A stretch of DNA of 64,000 nt from Croceibacterium soli (GTDB lineage: Bacteria; Pseudomonadota; Alphaproteobacteria; Sphingomonadales; Sphingomonadaceae): NCBI RefSeq assembly GCF_009828065.1, contig NZ_WTYK01000001.1:496001-560000 (forward strand), in the 5' to 3' direction. The notes beneath the pieces are model-generated. The model made no database searches, had not been told where the DNA came from, and saw nothing but the letters and a program-made list of their open reading frames with translations. Shown one piece after another: positions 43,020-50,315 of the stretch. Positions within the stretch are counted from its first letter, which is position 1, and every line of letters starts with the position of its first letter. Made by a program: the position numbers and the translations under genes.

Positions 43020-43801
43020 GAGTGTTCGCGGCCGTCGCCGCCCCAGGTCCGCAGGCCCGGCTGGGTCCTGTCCTCGCTGGCGAGCGCCGCCTGCACCGCC
43101 GGCCGGTCCGAAACGCTCTCCCGCCAGCGCACGAGGTTCGGATAGTTGGCGTTCACCTCGAACTGCGGGAACATGCGGTCGACCATCATCCCGCAGTGGG
43201 AATAGAAGTTGATGTCGGCCAGCGTGTACTGGTCGCCCGCGAGATAGGCCGTCTCGCCGAGCTGCTTCTCCACCTTCTCCAGCGCGTATCCGATCTTCTC
43301 GAGCGCGTGGTCGAGGTCCTTCTGCTCGAAGCCGGAGCGGGCCTGGGTCCACTTCTTGCGCTGGTCGGGCAGAGGGACGTGGCTCATCAGCTCCTCGAAC
43401 TTGCCGTCCTCGATGCTGCCGGCGACGACCCGCACCAGCCGGTGCCAGCCGTGCATGGAGACGTAGTTCATCACCTGCTCGTCGACGAACTTGTTCCAGT
43501 AGCGCATCCGCGCCGCGCCGACAGGGCTACGCGGCCGCAGCGGCCCGGAAGCCGGCTGGGCGTCGGGAAAGGCGTCCTCCAGGTACTCGTTGATTACCGT
43601 GGTGTGGGTCACGATCGTGCCGTCGTGATCGAGCACCGGCACTTGCCCCTCGGGATTGATCGCCAGGAACCAGTCCTGGTGCTGTTCGAACTTGTGCAGG
43701 TCGACGTAGACGCTCTCGTAAGCGAGGCCCTTCTCCTTGAGCGGGATCATCGACTTGAGCGAGTTCGCCATCGGCTCGGCGTGATAGTACTTCAGGGGCA
43801 T
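43016..43801 (-). CDS. LigF-like beta-etherase-family glutathione S-transferase
   Basis: 261 residues, about the length of LigF. The opening LKYYHAEPMANSLKSMIPLKEKGLAYESVYVDLHKFEQHQDWFLAINPEGQVPVLDHDGTIVTHTTVINEYLED parallels, segment by segment, the LigF sequence I recall. That includes the ANSLK stretch near the glutathione thiol and KFEQHxDWF. The C-terminal part (PLPDQRKKWTQARSGF) also agrees. LigF cleaves the beta-aryl ether bond of oxidised lignin dimers with glutathione in the cytosol. Other substrates are possible. The start at 43801 is the first ATG of the domain. SDR and VOC genes flank it on the same strand. Confidence 0.8.
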   Translation of the reverse strand: MPLKYYHAEPMANSLKSMIPLKEKGLAYESVYVDLHKFEQHQDWFLAINPEGQVPVLDHDGTIVTHTTVINEYLEDAFPDAQPASGPLRPRSPVGAARMRYWNKFVDEQVMNYVSMHGWHRLVRVVAGSIEDGKFEELMSHVPLPDQRKKWTQARSGFEQKDLDHALEKIGYALEKVEKQLGETAYLAGDQYTLADINFYSHCGMMVDRMFPQFEVNANYPNLVRWRESVSDRPAVQAALASEDRTQPGLRTWGGDGREHS

Positions 43802-43811
43802 CGCGCTTCTC

Positions 43812-44558
43812 CTAAACTTCAAGCGACTCCAGCACTCCGCCGTCGACGGCCCAGTCCTGGCCGGTCACGTGGCTGGCGGCGTCCGACAGCAGAAACGCAG
43901 CGACTTCGGCGAGCTCTTCCGGCCCGCCCATCCGCCGCTGGGGAATGCGCTGCTCGATCTTGCCCTGCTGCTCCGCGGGAATGCGTTCGAGCGCCTCGGT
44001 GCGGATGAAGCCGGGAATGATGCAGTTGGCGCGAACATTGTGCGGCGCCATCTCCACCGCGATCGCCCGCGTAAGCCCGAGCACCCCGTGCTTGCTGGCG
44101 ACATAGGCCGGGTTCATCGCCATGCCGCGCTTGCTGGCCATGCTGCCGGTGACGAGGATCGTGCCATTCCTCGCCGCGATCATCGAAGGCAGCACTTTCT
44201 GGATCGCCCAGAACACGGATGTGAGGTTCACGCGGACGGTTTCCTCGAACACCGCGGGATCGAACGCCACCGCCGGGGTGAACCCGCCGGTCAGCCCGGC
44301 ATTGGCGAACAGCCCATGGATCGGTCCGTTCTGCTCCACCGCGGCGTCGAGCGCCTTGTCCAGCTGGTCCTTGTCGCCGACGTCCGCTGCGGCCCACGCG
44401 GTCCTGCCGCCGATCGCCTGCTTGGCTTCCTCCAGCTTGTCCGCGCGGCGCGCGATCAGCGTCAGCGTGGCCCCGCGCTTCGCCAGCAGCTGTGCGGTGA
44501 CGAGCCCGATCCCGCTCGAAGCCCCGGTCACGGCGATATGCTGCCCGCTGAAATCCAC
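43812..44558 (-). CDS. SDR-family oxidoreductase
   Basis: 248 residues from a GTG at 44558; that GTG overlaps the upstream stop codon as TAGTG. It is a classical short-chain dehydrogenase: TGASSGIG at 11-18, NAG at 86-88, Ser139, Tyr152 and Lys156 (YVASKHGV). The C-terminal GQDWAVDGGVLESLEV is usual for 3-ketoacyl-reductase-like members. The adjacent LigF-like gene makes an alcohol dehydrogenase acting on an aromatic side chain plausible, but this shorter SDR is not the closest match to LigD. It is part of the minus-strand cluster 41.6-45.0 kb. Confidence 0.86.
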   Translation of the reverse strand: MDFSGQHIAVTGASSGIGLVTAQLLAKRGATLTLIARRADKLEEAKQAIGGRTAWAAADVGDKDQLDKALDAAVEQNGPIHGLFANAGLTGGFTPAVAFDPAVFEETVRVNLTSVFWAIQKVLPSMIAARNGTILVTGSMASKRGMAMNPAYVASKHGVLGLTRAIAVEMAPHNVRANCIIPGFIRTEALERIPAEQQGKIEQRIPQRRMGGPEELAEVAAFLLSDAASHVTGQDWAVDGGVLESLEV

Positions 44559-45016
44559 TATGCCTCTCCTCTCACGAACGCCGCCCATTTCGGCGCGTCC
44601 GGGTGGTCGTTCTCGTCCGGCGACCAGATCGTCTCGAGCCGCCGCCGTGCTTCGGCCTCGTCCATTCCCCGCTCCCGGTTCCAGCGGTAGAAGAACGCGG
44701 AGACGCGCCAATTCATCACGCAGTGCACGTGGACCGGCTGGTCCTCGGCTGCCAGCGTTTCGGCGAACAGGCGGTAATGCGCCTCCTCCGGCGCGTCGAA
44801 CGGCACGGGAATGTGCGTGTAGCGCAGCCCTGCCTCGGCCATCGCCGCGTCCGGGTCGGGCAGCGCTTCCGGATGGCCCGGCATCGCCAGGTTGATCACG
44901 TGGCGGACGCCGATCGCCGCCAGCCGTGCCGGGTCGCCTTCCTGCAGCCGACCCGATGTGGTGACGCGGTCGGACAGGCGCAGGAAGTTGCGAATGTCGT
45001 CCGGATCGTTCTCCAT
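44558..45016 (-). CDS. Protein tyrosine phosphatase-like protein (DUF442-type)
   Basis: 152 residues. IRNFLRLSDRVTTSGRLQEGDPARLAAIGVRHVINLAMPGHPEALPDPDAAMAEAGLRYTHIPV is the usual opening of the DUF442/beta-lactamase-hydrolase-like phosphatase group. VHVHCVMNWRVSAFFY holds the cysteine/arginine loop (Cys-x4-Arg). This differs from the Cys-x5-Arg of typical tyrosine phosphatases but is seen in this group. The ATG at 45016 follows an intergenic repeat. The frame opens further upstream only through the repeat. Its role in the catabolic cluster is unclear. Confidence 0.8.
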   Translation of the reverse strand: MENDPDDIRNFLRLSDRVTTSGRLQEGDPARLAAIGVRHVINLAMPGHPEALPDPDAAMAEAGLRYTHIPVPFDAPEEAHYRLFAETLAAEDQPVHVHCVMNWRVSAFFYRWNRERGMDEAEARRRLETIWSPDENDHPDAPKWAAFVRGEA

Positions 45017-45029
45017 CGTCCACCCCTCC

Positions 45030-45100
45030 CGTTCGTGGTGAGCCTGTCGAACCACAAACGTCGCGCCAGGTCTGCCCTTCGACACGCTCAGGGCGACCGG
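45030..45100. repeat. Palindromic intergenic repeat, family R2, copy c
   Basis: CGTTCGTGGTGAGCCTGTCG pairs with CCTTCGACACGCTCAGGGCG in inverted orientation, between the phosphatase-like gene and the amidohydrolase. Confidence 0.82.
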
Positions 45101-45107
45101 ATATTGG

Positions 45108-45980
45108 TTAACTCAGCCCCAACACCCGCGCGGCGTTGTCCTTCATGATCCCCGGCATCACCTCGTCGCGGAAGCCCACTTCCTTCGCCGCGGCGATCCA
45201 CTTGTCCGGGTGGATCAGCGGGAAGTCGCTGCCGAACAGCATCTTATGCTTGAGCTGGGTGTTGGCGTACTGGATCACCTGCTTGGGGAAGTACTTGGGG
45301 CTCCAGCCGGAAAGGTCGATGAATACGTTGTCCTTGTGCAGCGCCATCGACAGGCTCTGGTCGACCCAGGGCCAGCTCGGGTGGGCCAGGATGATCTTCA
45401 TGTCGGGGAAGTCGACCGCGACATCGTCGATCAGCATCGGCTCGCCATACTTCAGGCGCATGCCACCGCCGCCGCGCATGCCGGTGCCCATGCCCGAATG
45501 GCCGGTGTGGAAGATCACCGGCAGCTTGTACTCGTTGATGACCTCGTAGATCGGGTAGGCCATCCGGTCGGCCGGGTGCGCGTTCTGCGCGATGCCGTGG
45601 AACTTGAAGCCTTTCACCCCGAAGTTCTCCACCAGGTCGCGCGCCTCGCGGGCGCCGTATTTGCCCTTGTGCGGATCGATGCTGGCGAACGCCATGCAGA
45701 TGTCGTCGTTCTTCGCCGCCTGCTCCGCCACTTCGTAGTTCGACACGCGCTTGGCGCCCATCGCGCTTTCGGCGTCGACGGTGAACAGGCACAGCGCGAT
45801 GTTCGTCTCGCGGTAGAGCTCGATGATCTCGGGCATCTTCGGCCGCTCGCGCGGGGCGCGGAAATAGGCGCTGGCGGCATCGAAGAACTTGCCCATCACC
45901 GGGTCTTCCGGGTCGTGGCAGGAAACCTCCGCATGCACGTGGACGTCGATGGCGCGGATCTTGGCGAGGTCGATGGGCAA
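45108..45980 (-). CDS. Amidohydrolase-family protein (ACMSD/LigJ-like superfamily)
   Basis: 290 residues. AIDVHVHAEV gives the HxH metal pair, then FKFHGIAQNAHP, PVIFHTGHSG, IILAHPSWPWVDQ and LFGSDFPLIHP supply the remaining metal or catalytic positions. The fold is that of amidohydrolase-2 enzymes, which decarboxylate or hydrate aromatic ring and ring-cleavage products. No ATG precedes the HxH motif, so I use the TTG at 45980, eight bases after a GGGG ribosome-binding core. The specific reaction is not evident. It may be a decarboxylase or hydratase acting in the same pathway as the neighbouring genes. Confidence 0.8.
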   Translation of the reverse strand: MPIDLAKIRAIDVHVHAEVSCHDPEDPVMGKFFDAASAYFRAPRERPKMPEIIELYRETNIALCLFTVDAESAMGAKRVSNYEVAEQAAKNDDICMAFASIDPHKGKYGAREARDLVENFGVKGFKFHGIAQNAHPADRMAYPIYEVINEYKLPVIFHTGHSGMGTGMRGGGGMRLKYGEPMLIDDVAVDFPDMKIILAHPSWPWVDQSLSMALHKDNVFIDLSGWSPKYFPKQVIQYANTQLKHKMLFGSDFPLIHPDKWIAAAKEVGFRDEVMPGIMKDNAARVLGLS

Positions 45981-46008
45981 GAGGTGTCCCCAGACAGAAA
46001 ATACTATC

Positions 46009-46024
46009 GTGTCGTATCCGACAC
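46009..46024. promoter_or_regulatory. Perfect palindrome GTGTCG-TATC-CGACAC
   Basis: A 6-4-6 inverted repeat 29 bp upstream of the amidohydrolase start at 45980. An ATAC...GTAT pair overlaps it. Position and symmetry suggest a repressor or activator site for the minus-strand cluster. Confidence 0.4.
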
Positions 46025-46036
46025 ACTTTTTCCACT

Positions 46037-46177
46037 CGTCACCCTGAACTTGGTTCAGGGTCCATTTGGCCGCACGCGCGGCCCTGTCGGTTCGCGCGCC
46101 AAGCTCGCCTGTGGTGCCCGATCGGCGGGACCGGAGCTAACCGCACGATGGACCCTGAAACGAGTTCAGGGTGACGA
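46037..46177. repeat. Palindromic intergenic repeat, family R4, copy b
   Basis: TCACCCTGAACTTGGTTCAGG and CCTGAAACGAGTTCAGGGTGA arms around a GC-rich centre of about 90 bp, between the amidohydrolase promoter and the aldehyde dehydrogenase stop. Confidence 0.82.
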
Positions 46178-46222
46178 AGGTTGGAGGAAAGGGGGCGGCG
46201 ATCTACCGCCCCGCAGTTCCCA

Positions 46223-47737
46223 TTACAGCTTGATCAGCACCGACTTGGTTTCGAGGTAGGCCTCGAGCCCGAGGCGGCCCTGTTCGTGGCCGATGCCGCT
46301 TTCCTTGTAGCCGCCGAAGGGCAGCGCCGGGTCGATCATCGCGTGGCAGTTGCCCCACACGGTGCCCGCCTTCAGCTTGCTGGCGATCTTGTGCAGCGCG
46401 CTGACGTCCTTGGTCCACACGCCGGCGGCGAGGCCGTACTGCGTGTCATTGGCGTCCCGCACCACTTCGTCGAGGTCTTCGAAGCGCTGCGCCACCACGA
46501 CGGGGCCGAAGATCTCCTCGCGAACGACGCTCATCTGCGGGTTCACGTCGGTAAGGATCGTCGGGTTGACGTAGTAGCCGCCGTCGCTGGCCGGGGCGTC
46601 GCCGCCCATCAGCACGCTGGCGCCGTCGCGCTTGCCGGCGTCGATATAGCCGAGCACCCGCTCATGCTGTTCCTTGGAGACCAGCGGGCCCATGTGGCCT
46701 TCGGGATCGAGCGAGGCGCGCGGAGCCCAGAAGTCGGCCGTGGCGGCCATGCCTTCCACGACCTGGTCGAACACGCTCTTGTGCGCGTAGAGACGGCTGC
46801 CGGCGACGCAGACCTGGCCCGAGTTGAAGAAGATCGCGCCCGCCACGCCCGGAGCGGTGCTGGCGACATCGACGTCGGGCATCACCACCACCGGGCTCTT
46901 GCCGCCCAGTTCAAGCGTGACGTGCTTGAGCGTTTCGGTGGCGTTGCGGTTGATCAGCTTGCCGATCTCGGTCGAACCGGTGAAGGCCACCTTGTCGACG
47001 TCGGGGTGCTTGACCATGCGGTCGCCCGCGGTGTGGCCATAGCCGGTGACGATGTTGACCACGCCGGCCGGCACGCCGGCTTCGTGGATGAGGTCGGCCA
47101 GGCGCAGCGCGGTGAGGCTGGTCTGCTCGGCCGGCTTCAGTACCGTGGTGCAGCCGGCGGCGATGGCCGGAGCGATCTTGAGGCAGGCCATCAGCAGCGG
47201 GAAGTTCCACGGCACGATCTGCGCGCAGACGCCGACCGGCTCCTTCAGCGTGTAGGCGAACATCATCCCACCCGGCATCGAGTAGGGCGCCTGCGTCTCG
47301 CCGCCGATCTTGCCGGCCCAGCCGGCCATGTAGCGGAAGTGCGCGGCGGCGCCGGGCACGTCGACCACGCCGGCCATGCCCTTGGGCTTGCCCACGTCGA
47401 TCGCTTCGAGCTCGGCCAGCTCGTCGGCATGCGCGTCGATCAGGTCGGCGATCTTGTGCATGATCTTCTCGCGCGCGATCGGCGGCAGTTCGCGCCAGCG
47501 GCCGTCGTCGAACGCGGTGCGCGCGGCCGCGACCGCGCGGTCGATGTCCTTGTCGGTCGCTTCGACGACTTGCGCGATAACCTTGCCCGAGGAGGGATCC
47601 TCCACGTCGATGGTCGCGCCGCCCGAGCTGTCGACCCATTCGCCGTTGATGTAGAGCTGCGGCGCGCGTGCCAGCGCCGCCTTCACGGCGGGCGAATATT
47701 CGCGCTGCGTGCGGTTGATGGTGGTGACTTCGTTCAT
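46223..47737 (-). CDS. Aldehyde dehydrogenase (class 1/2, phenylacetaldehyde/betaine-aldehyde type)
   Basis: 504 residues. PWNFPLLMACLKIAPAIAAGCTTVLKPAEQTSLTAL is the cofactor block. AFTGSTEIGK is followed by the base Glu276 (TLELGGKSP) and the nucleophile Cys310 (FNSGQVCVAGSR). PFGGYKESGIGHEQG is the C-terminal signature. It oxidises an aldehyde to an acid with NAD(P) in the cytosol. The ATG at 47737 follows AAAGGAGCC. The PQQ alcohol dehydrogenase gene lies just upstream on the same strand. An alcohol-to-aldehyde-to-acid sequence is therefore a plausible, inferred, joint role. Confidence 0.9.
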   Translation of the reverse strand: MNEVTTINRTQREYSPAVKAALARAPQLYINGEWVDSSGGATIDVEDPSSGKVIAQVVEATDKDIDRAVAAARTAFDDGRWRELPPIAREKIMHKIADLIDAHADELAELEAIDVGKPKGMAGVVDVPGAAAHFRYMAGWAGKIGGETQAPYSMPGGMMFAYTLKEPVGVCAQIVPWNFPLLMACLKIAPAIAAGCTTVLKPAEQTSLTALRLADLIHEAGVPAGVVNIVTGYGHTAGDRMVKHPDVDKVAFTGSTEIGKLINRNATETLKHVTLELGGKSPVVVMPDVDVASTAPGVAGAIFFNSGQVCVAGSRLYAHKSVFDQVVEGMAATADFWAPRASLDPEGHMGPLVSKEQHERVLGYIDAGKRDGASVLMGGDAPASDGGYYVNPTILTDVNPQMSVVREEIFGPVVVAQRFEDLDEVVRDANDTQYGLAAGVWTKDVSALHKIASKLKAGTVWGNCHAMIDPALPFGGYKESGIGHEQGRLGLEAYLETKSVLIKL

Positions 47738-47822
47738 GGTGTGAGGCTCCTTTCCCGAGCGAATCCCTTGGTTGACTTAATCTTTAGCAGACGCGCGGCG
47801 GCTGGCGCCAGCGCATGCGACC

Positions 47823-47836
47823 GTAACGTCCGTTAC
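47823..47836. promoter_or_regulatory. Perfect palindrome GTAACG-TC-CGTTAC
   Basis: A 6-2-6 dyad in the 125-bp gap between the PQQ dehydrogenase stop and the aldehyde dehydrogenase start, 86 bp before the latter. Looks like an activator or repressor site for separate expression of the aldehyde dehydrogenase. Confidence 0.4.
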
Positions 47837-47862
47837 AATCCCCTGGACGCAGTGTCTAATCC

Positions 47863-50007
47863 TCATGAGCGGCCCTGCCGTTCGAGCGCCTTGTCCTCGT
47901 TCGCCCGCTTGATCACGTACTGGCGGACGGCTTCGATCTGCTCGCGCGTCAGCGACGGGGCGAAGCTGACCATGCCATTATCCTTGAGCGCGCCATCGTG
48001 GACGATGGCCATCCAGGTGTCGCGGTTCTCCAGGGCCGGGCTGCGCCGGAGATCCGGCAGCACGGTCGAACCGACCGCCGCATCGTTGTGGCACTGGCTG
48101 CAATAGCGGCCGAAGCTGTAGCTGCCCGATGCGACTTGCGCCTCGGTTCCGCGAAACGGCGGCGGGTCGAGCGGCCTGTCCTGCGCCGGGGGCGGCGGCG
48201 GGAGCTTGGCCGATCCGCCGAGCTTGAACACCAGCAGGCGCGAGACGTTCGGGAGCGGCCGCTCCTGTCCTGATAGGATGCCGCTGGGGGAAAGCGGCCA
48301 CACGCCGCCATATCCCGCCAGCAGCGCGACGTACTGTTCCCCGTTCACTGTGTAGGTGACCGGAGGAGCGATGATCCCGGTCTGGGCGTGGAACGACCAC
48401 AGCTCGCGGCCGTCGTTCGCGGCATAAGCGATGAAGTTCCCTTGGGCATTGCCCTGGAACACCAATCCGCCACCGGTGGAGAGCAGGCCGCCGTTCCACG
48501 GCCCCGAATGCGGCACGCGCCAGCGTTCGCTCTGCGTTACCGGGTCCCAGGCGATCAGCGCGCCCTTGGTTGCTTCCCTGGCGGCCTGGCGGACCGCGGG
48601 ATCCGCCGGCATGGCTGCTGCAGCGAGATCCAGTCCGGTGTTCATCCCGCGCTTGCGGTCCGGCTTCCAGCCGGCTTCGGGGAAGTAGGGGAAGGCGGCC
48701 TCGATCGCCGGAATATAGACCAGCCCTTCGTTCGGGTTGAACGCCATCGGGTGCCAGGAGTGACCTCCGGCCGCGCCGGGCGTGCCGATGAACGGCTGGC
48801 CGGTCTTGTCGAAGCGCGCTTCGGGCAGCACGATCGGCCGTCCGGTCGCCATGTCGATCCCGCTGGTCCAGTTCTGCGGCACGTAGTTGTCTGCGCTGAT
48901 CAGCTCGCCCGTCGCGCGGTCGAGCACATAGAAGAACCCGTTTTTGGGCGCCTGCATCAGCACCTGCCGGGTGCGGCCGCCGATCTCCAGGTCCGCCAGC
49001 ATGATGTGTTGGGTGGCGGTGAAGTCCCAGGTCTCGGCCGGCGTGGTCTGGTAGTGCCAGACGTACTCCCCGGTGTCCGGCCGGATCGCCACGATCGAGG
49101 AAAGGTAGAGGTTGTCCCCGCCGCCGGGCGAGCGGTACGCCTGGTTCCACGGCGTGCCGTTGCCGACGCCGATGTACAGCAGGTCGAGCGCCGGGTCGTA
49201 GGCCATGGCGTCCCACACCGTGCCGCCGCCGCCGAGCTCCCACCATTCGCCGGTCCAGGTCGCCCGCGCCTTCGCGAGGTATTCCGGTTCGCTGCCGGTT
49301 TCGTCTGGCGCGCCGGGCACGGTGTAGAACCGCCAGAGCTGCTCGCCGTTCGTGGCGTCGTAGGCGGAGACATAGCCGCGCACGCCGAACTCCGCGCCGC
49401 TGTTGCCGATGATGACTTTGCCGTCGATCACCCGCGGGGCCCCGGTGATCGTATAAGGCTGGTCCCGGTCCACCGTCACCTTCGACCAGACTTCCTTGCC
49501 CGTATCGCGGTCGAGCGCGACCAGCCGGCCGTCCAGCGTGCCCATGAAAAGCCGGTCGCCCCAGGCCGCCATTCCGCGGTTGACCACGTCGCAGCAGGCT
49601 TTCGGCGCGACTTCGCCCGGCACTTCGGGATCGTAGGCCCACTTCGGCGCACCGGTGGCGGCGTCGTATGCCTTCACCTTGCTCCAGGCGGTGGTGATGT
49701 AGATCGTCCCGTCGATCACCAGCGGCGTGCCTTCCTGCCCGCGTGCTGTGTCGAGGTCGGCGAACCAGGCGAGGCCGAGATCGCCGACATTCTCTTCATT
49801 GATCTGGTCGAGCGGGCTGTAGCGCTGCTCCGAATAGTCGCGGCCGTAAGTGATCCAATTGGCCGTGTCGGCGGCGGCATTGGCCAGCCGGGCGGCATCG
49901 ATCCCGCCTTCAGCTGCTGTGTCGACCCCGCCTTCGGGTGCGTTGTCCTTGCACCCGGCCAGCGCCAGGGCAGCACACGCCGCAACGAACCATCTCGAAC
50001 GCGCCAT
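47863..50007 (-). CDS. PQQ-dependent quinohemoprotein alcohol dehydrogenase, lipoprotein form
   Basis: 714 residues. An N-terminal lipobox LALAGC (Cys19) predicts a lipid anchor. The eight-bladed propeller begins at TYGRDYSEQRYSPLDQINEENVGDLGLAWFADLDT. The adjacent-cysteine pair Cys138-Cys139 (KACCDVV), which forms the rare vicinal disulfide over PQQ, is intact. The C-terminal cytochrome c domain binds heme at Cys636, Cys639 and His640 (CSQCH). It oxidises primary or secondary alcohols in the periplasm and passes electrons to the respiratory chain. The ATG at 50007 follows GGGAGGGGAT. PQQ synthesis genes are not in this window. Confidence 0.92.
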   Translation of the reverse strand: MARSRWFVAACAALALAGCKDNAPEGGVDTAAEGGIDAARLANAAADTANWITYGRDYSEQRYSPLDQINEENVGDLGLAWFADLDTARGQEGTPLVIDGTIYITTAWSKVKAYDAATGAPKWAYDPEVPGEVAPKACCDVVNRGMAAWGDRLFMGTLDGRLVALDRDTGKEVWSKVTVDRDQPYTITGAPRVIDGKVIIGNSGAEFGVRGYVSAYDATNGEQLWRFYTVPGAPDETGSEPEYLAKARATWTGEWWELGGGGTVWDAMAYDPALDLLYIGVGNGTPWNQAYRSPGGGDNLYLSSIVAIRPDTGEYVWHYQTTPAETWDFTATQHIMLADLEIGGRTRQVLMQAPKNGFFYVLDRATGELISADNYVPQNWTSGIDMATGRPIVLPEARFDKTGQPFIGTPGAAGGHSWHPMAFNPNEGLVYIPAIEAAFPYFPEAGWKPDRKRGMNTGLDLAAAAMPADPAVRQAAREATKGALIAWDPVTQSERWRVPHSGPWNGGLLSTGGGLVFQGNAQGNFIAYAANDGRELWSFHAQTGIIAPPVTYTVNGEQYVALLAGYGGVWPLSPSGILSGQERPLPNVSRLLVFKLGGSAKLPPPPPAQDRPLDPPPFRGTEAQVASGSYSFGRYCSQCHNDAAVGSTVLPDLRRSPALENRDTWMAIVHDGALKDNGMVSFAPSLTREQIEAVRQYVIKRANEDKALERQGRS

Positions 50008-50057
50008 ATCCCCTCCCAAGGGCGGGCCGAAGCCCCGACGATTGTGCCGGCATTTTT

Positions 50058-50074
50058 GTATGCCTTGCTTACGG
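50058..50074. promoter_or_regulatory. Operator candidate O2, GTATGCCTTGCTTACGG
   Basis: Matches the palindrome GTAWGYNNNRCWTAC at every constrained position. It lies 51 bp before the PQQ dehydrogenase start. A TTTTT run adjoins it on the left. Confidence 0.5.
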
Positions 50075-50111
50075 TTACCCCGCGGGTGCGGTCAAGCGGC
50101 TCCGCGGCACC

Positions 50112-50194
50112 CGTCGTCCCGGGCCTGACCCGGGACCGCTGGCCGCCAGGTCCGTCGTTGATTGCCGGCGGTCCCGGATCAAGTCCGGGACGAC
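50112..50194. repeat. Palindromic intergenic repeat, family R3, long form a
   Basis: CGTCGTCCCGGGCCTGACCC and GGTCCCGGATCAAGTCCGGG units in inverted arrangement, joined through CGCTGGCCGCCAGG. Confidence 0.8.
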
Positions 50195-50315
50195 GATCGC
50201 AGATTGTCGGTTGCCGCCGCAGGGCGAAGCGGCTTATGAAACCGCCGTCAGTCGAGCGCGAGCCCGCGTTATGACCCTGGCTTGAGATCAGCTCTTAGCC
50301 ACGACAGGAATCCAC

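Larger units (their letters stand above)
50008..50315. other. Divergent intergenic region between PQQ dehydrogenase and MetE-like gene
   Basis: 308 bases holding the operator candidate O2 (50058-50074) and an R3 repeat (50112-50194). The remaining ~120 bp before the ATG at 50316 contains an AGGAAT ribosome-binding site but no recognisable riboswitch or terminator. Confidence 0.6.

Noticed and set aside
47738-47862. Sigma-54 promoter before the aldehyde dehydrogenase
   Set aside because: A TGGC stretch is present, but the GG and GC dinucleotides are not at the required 10-base spacing, so I kept only the palindrome.
50200-50315. Riboswitch (SAM, SAH or cobalamin type) before the MetE-like gene
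   Set aside because: None of the conserved cores of these riboswitches could be recognised; only ordinary GC-rich hairpins are seen.
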